Source: CALJEL01 sp041082235
Lineage (GTDB): Bacteria > Nitrospirota > Thermodesulfovibrionia > Thermodesulfovibrionales > CALJEL01
Assembly (NCBI GenBank): GCA_041082235.1
Contig: JBDOIG010000283.1
Location: forward strand, 1-21,840
DNA length: 21,840 nt
Reading direction: 5' to 3'
In this document: positions 21,678-21,840 of the stretch, piece by piece
How the letters are laid out: every line of letters starts with the position of its first letter
Numbering within the stretch: the stretch's first letter is position 1
Program-made: the position numbers and the translations under genes
Notes under the pieces: model-generated
The model's database searches: none
The model's input: only the letters and a program-made list of their open reading frames with translations
Told to the model about the DNA's origin: nothing

Positions 21678-21709
21678 TCTCTAAAATCTACCCATAAAAA
21701 TATAAAACA

Positions 21710-21736
21710 ATAGCACGGTATGCCTCAAGGCCTTTA
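21710..21736. repeat. 27-base dispersed repeat, copy 2
   Basis: Matches 15494-15520 at 25 of 27 positions in the same orientation, differing at 21716 and 21719; the final 17 bases ATGCCTCAAGGCCTTTA are identical. Confidence 0.75.
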
Positions 21737-21740
21737 TAAA

Positions 21741-21767
21741 GCTCAAAGGGGCAGAGCTCAAAGGGGC
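21741..21767. repeat. Tandem direct repeat GCTCAAAGGGGC
   Basis: Two exact 12-base copies (21741-21752 and 21756-21767) separated by AGA, a 15-base period. The second copy forms the left arm of the hairpin that follows. Confidence 0.75.
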
Positions 21768-21782
21768 TTTTCGCCCCTTTGA
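21758..21782. terminator. Strong hairpin at the 3' end, possible terminator
   Basis: TCAAAGGGGC and GCCCCTTTGA pair perfectly (10 pairs) around TTTTC. It lies about 150 bases after the ATPase stop. No T-run follows on the plus strand (AACCCCAG), so intrinsic termination is uncertain. The remaining bases to the window end are A+T-rich without a visible gene. Confidence 0.45.
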
Positions 21783-21840
21783 AACCCCAGAAATAAATTT
21801 TTAAAGTTTAAATTTAAATTAATATAAAGGGGAGCTTTGA

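Noticed and set aside
1..21840. CRISPR array, tRNA, rRNA, prophage or insertion sequence
   Set aside because: No regularly spaced repeats, no tRNA-like cloverleaf or rRNA stretch, and no transposase or phage protein was seen.

Overview
The window is a bacterial chromosome segment of roughly 41% G+C with heavy use of AGG/AGA arginine and ATA isoleucine codons. It opens with the last 51 codons of an elongation factor Tu gene and then carries a nearly unbroken fused S10-spc-alpha ribosomal protein cluster. That order (tuf, S10 to S17, L14 to SecY, map, infA, L36, S13 to L17) is typical of Bacteria. Codon usage, the short zinc-type S14 and the neighbours would fit a Nitrospirota (Thermodesulfovibrio-like) or deltaproteobacterial lineage, but I cannot settle the phylum from sequence alone.

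Layout. 2-157: end of tuf. 160-5221: S10 operon (rpsJ, rplC, rplD, rplW, rplB, rpsS, rplV, rpsC, rplP, rpmC, rpsQ). 5218-10516: spc operon (rplN, rplX, rplE, rpsN, rpsH, rplF, rplR, rpsE, rpmD, rplO, secY). 10578-14726: map, infA, rpmJ, rpsM, rpsK, rpsD, rpoA, rplQ, with no adk between secY and map. A 29-residue one-helix membrane ORF overlaps the rplQ stop (14723-14812). Convergent to it, on the minus strand, is a two-gene cell division operon: a ZapB-like coiled-coil protein (15415-15143) and ZapA (15146-14871). After a 341-base divergent spacer come, on the plus strand, a secreted Slt70-type lytic transglycosylase (15757-17997) and a coupled Mre11/Rad50-like pair (18102-21610). The last 230 bases are non-coding and repeat-rich.

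How the genes work together. Most of the window makes the ribosome, the RNA polymerase alpha subunit, the Sec channel, the N-terminal methionine-removing enzyme and initiation factor 1. Genes are packed with 1-11 base overlaps suggesting translational coupling. The downstream genes serve division-ring assembly, peptidoglycan turnover and DNA end processing.

The most interesting non-gene signals are: (1) three promoters, for infA, the zapB-like gene and slt, each with exactly 6 bases between the -10 hexamer and the start codon, so transcription should start on the start codon itself (leaderless mRNAs); (2) a roughly 36-base palindromic repeat in three places, once as the tail and stop codon of rpmC, once right after rplE and once inside the lytic transglycosylase gene; (3) a 27-base repeat shared by the zapB upstream region and the 3' end of the window; (4) a heavily folded rpsD-rpoA spacer with mutually exclusive stems; (5) a Rad50-like ATPase with no zinc-hook cysteines and an Mre11-like partner with an altered third phosphoesterase motif. 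I do not see an obviously new multi-gene defence or metabolic system here.
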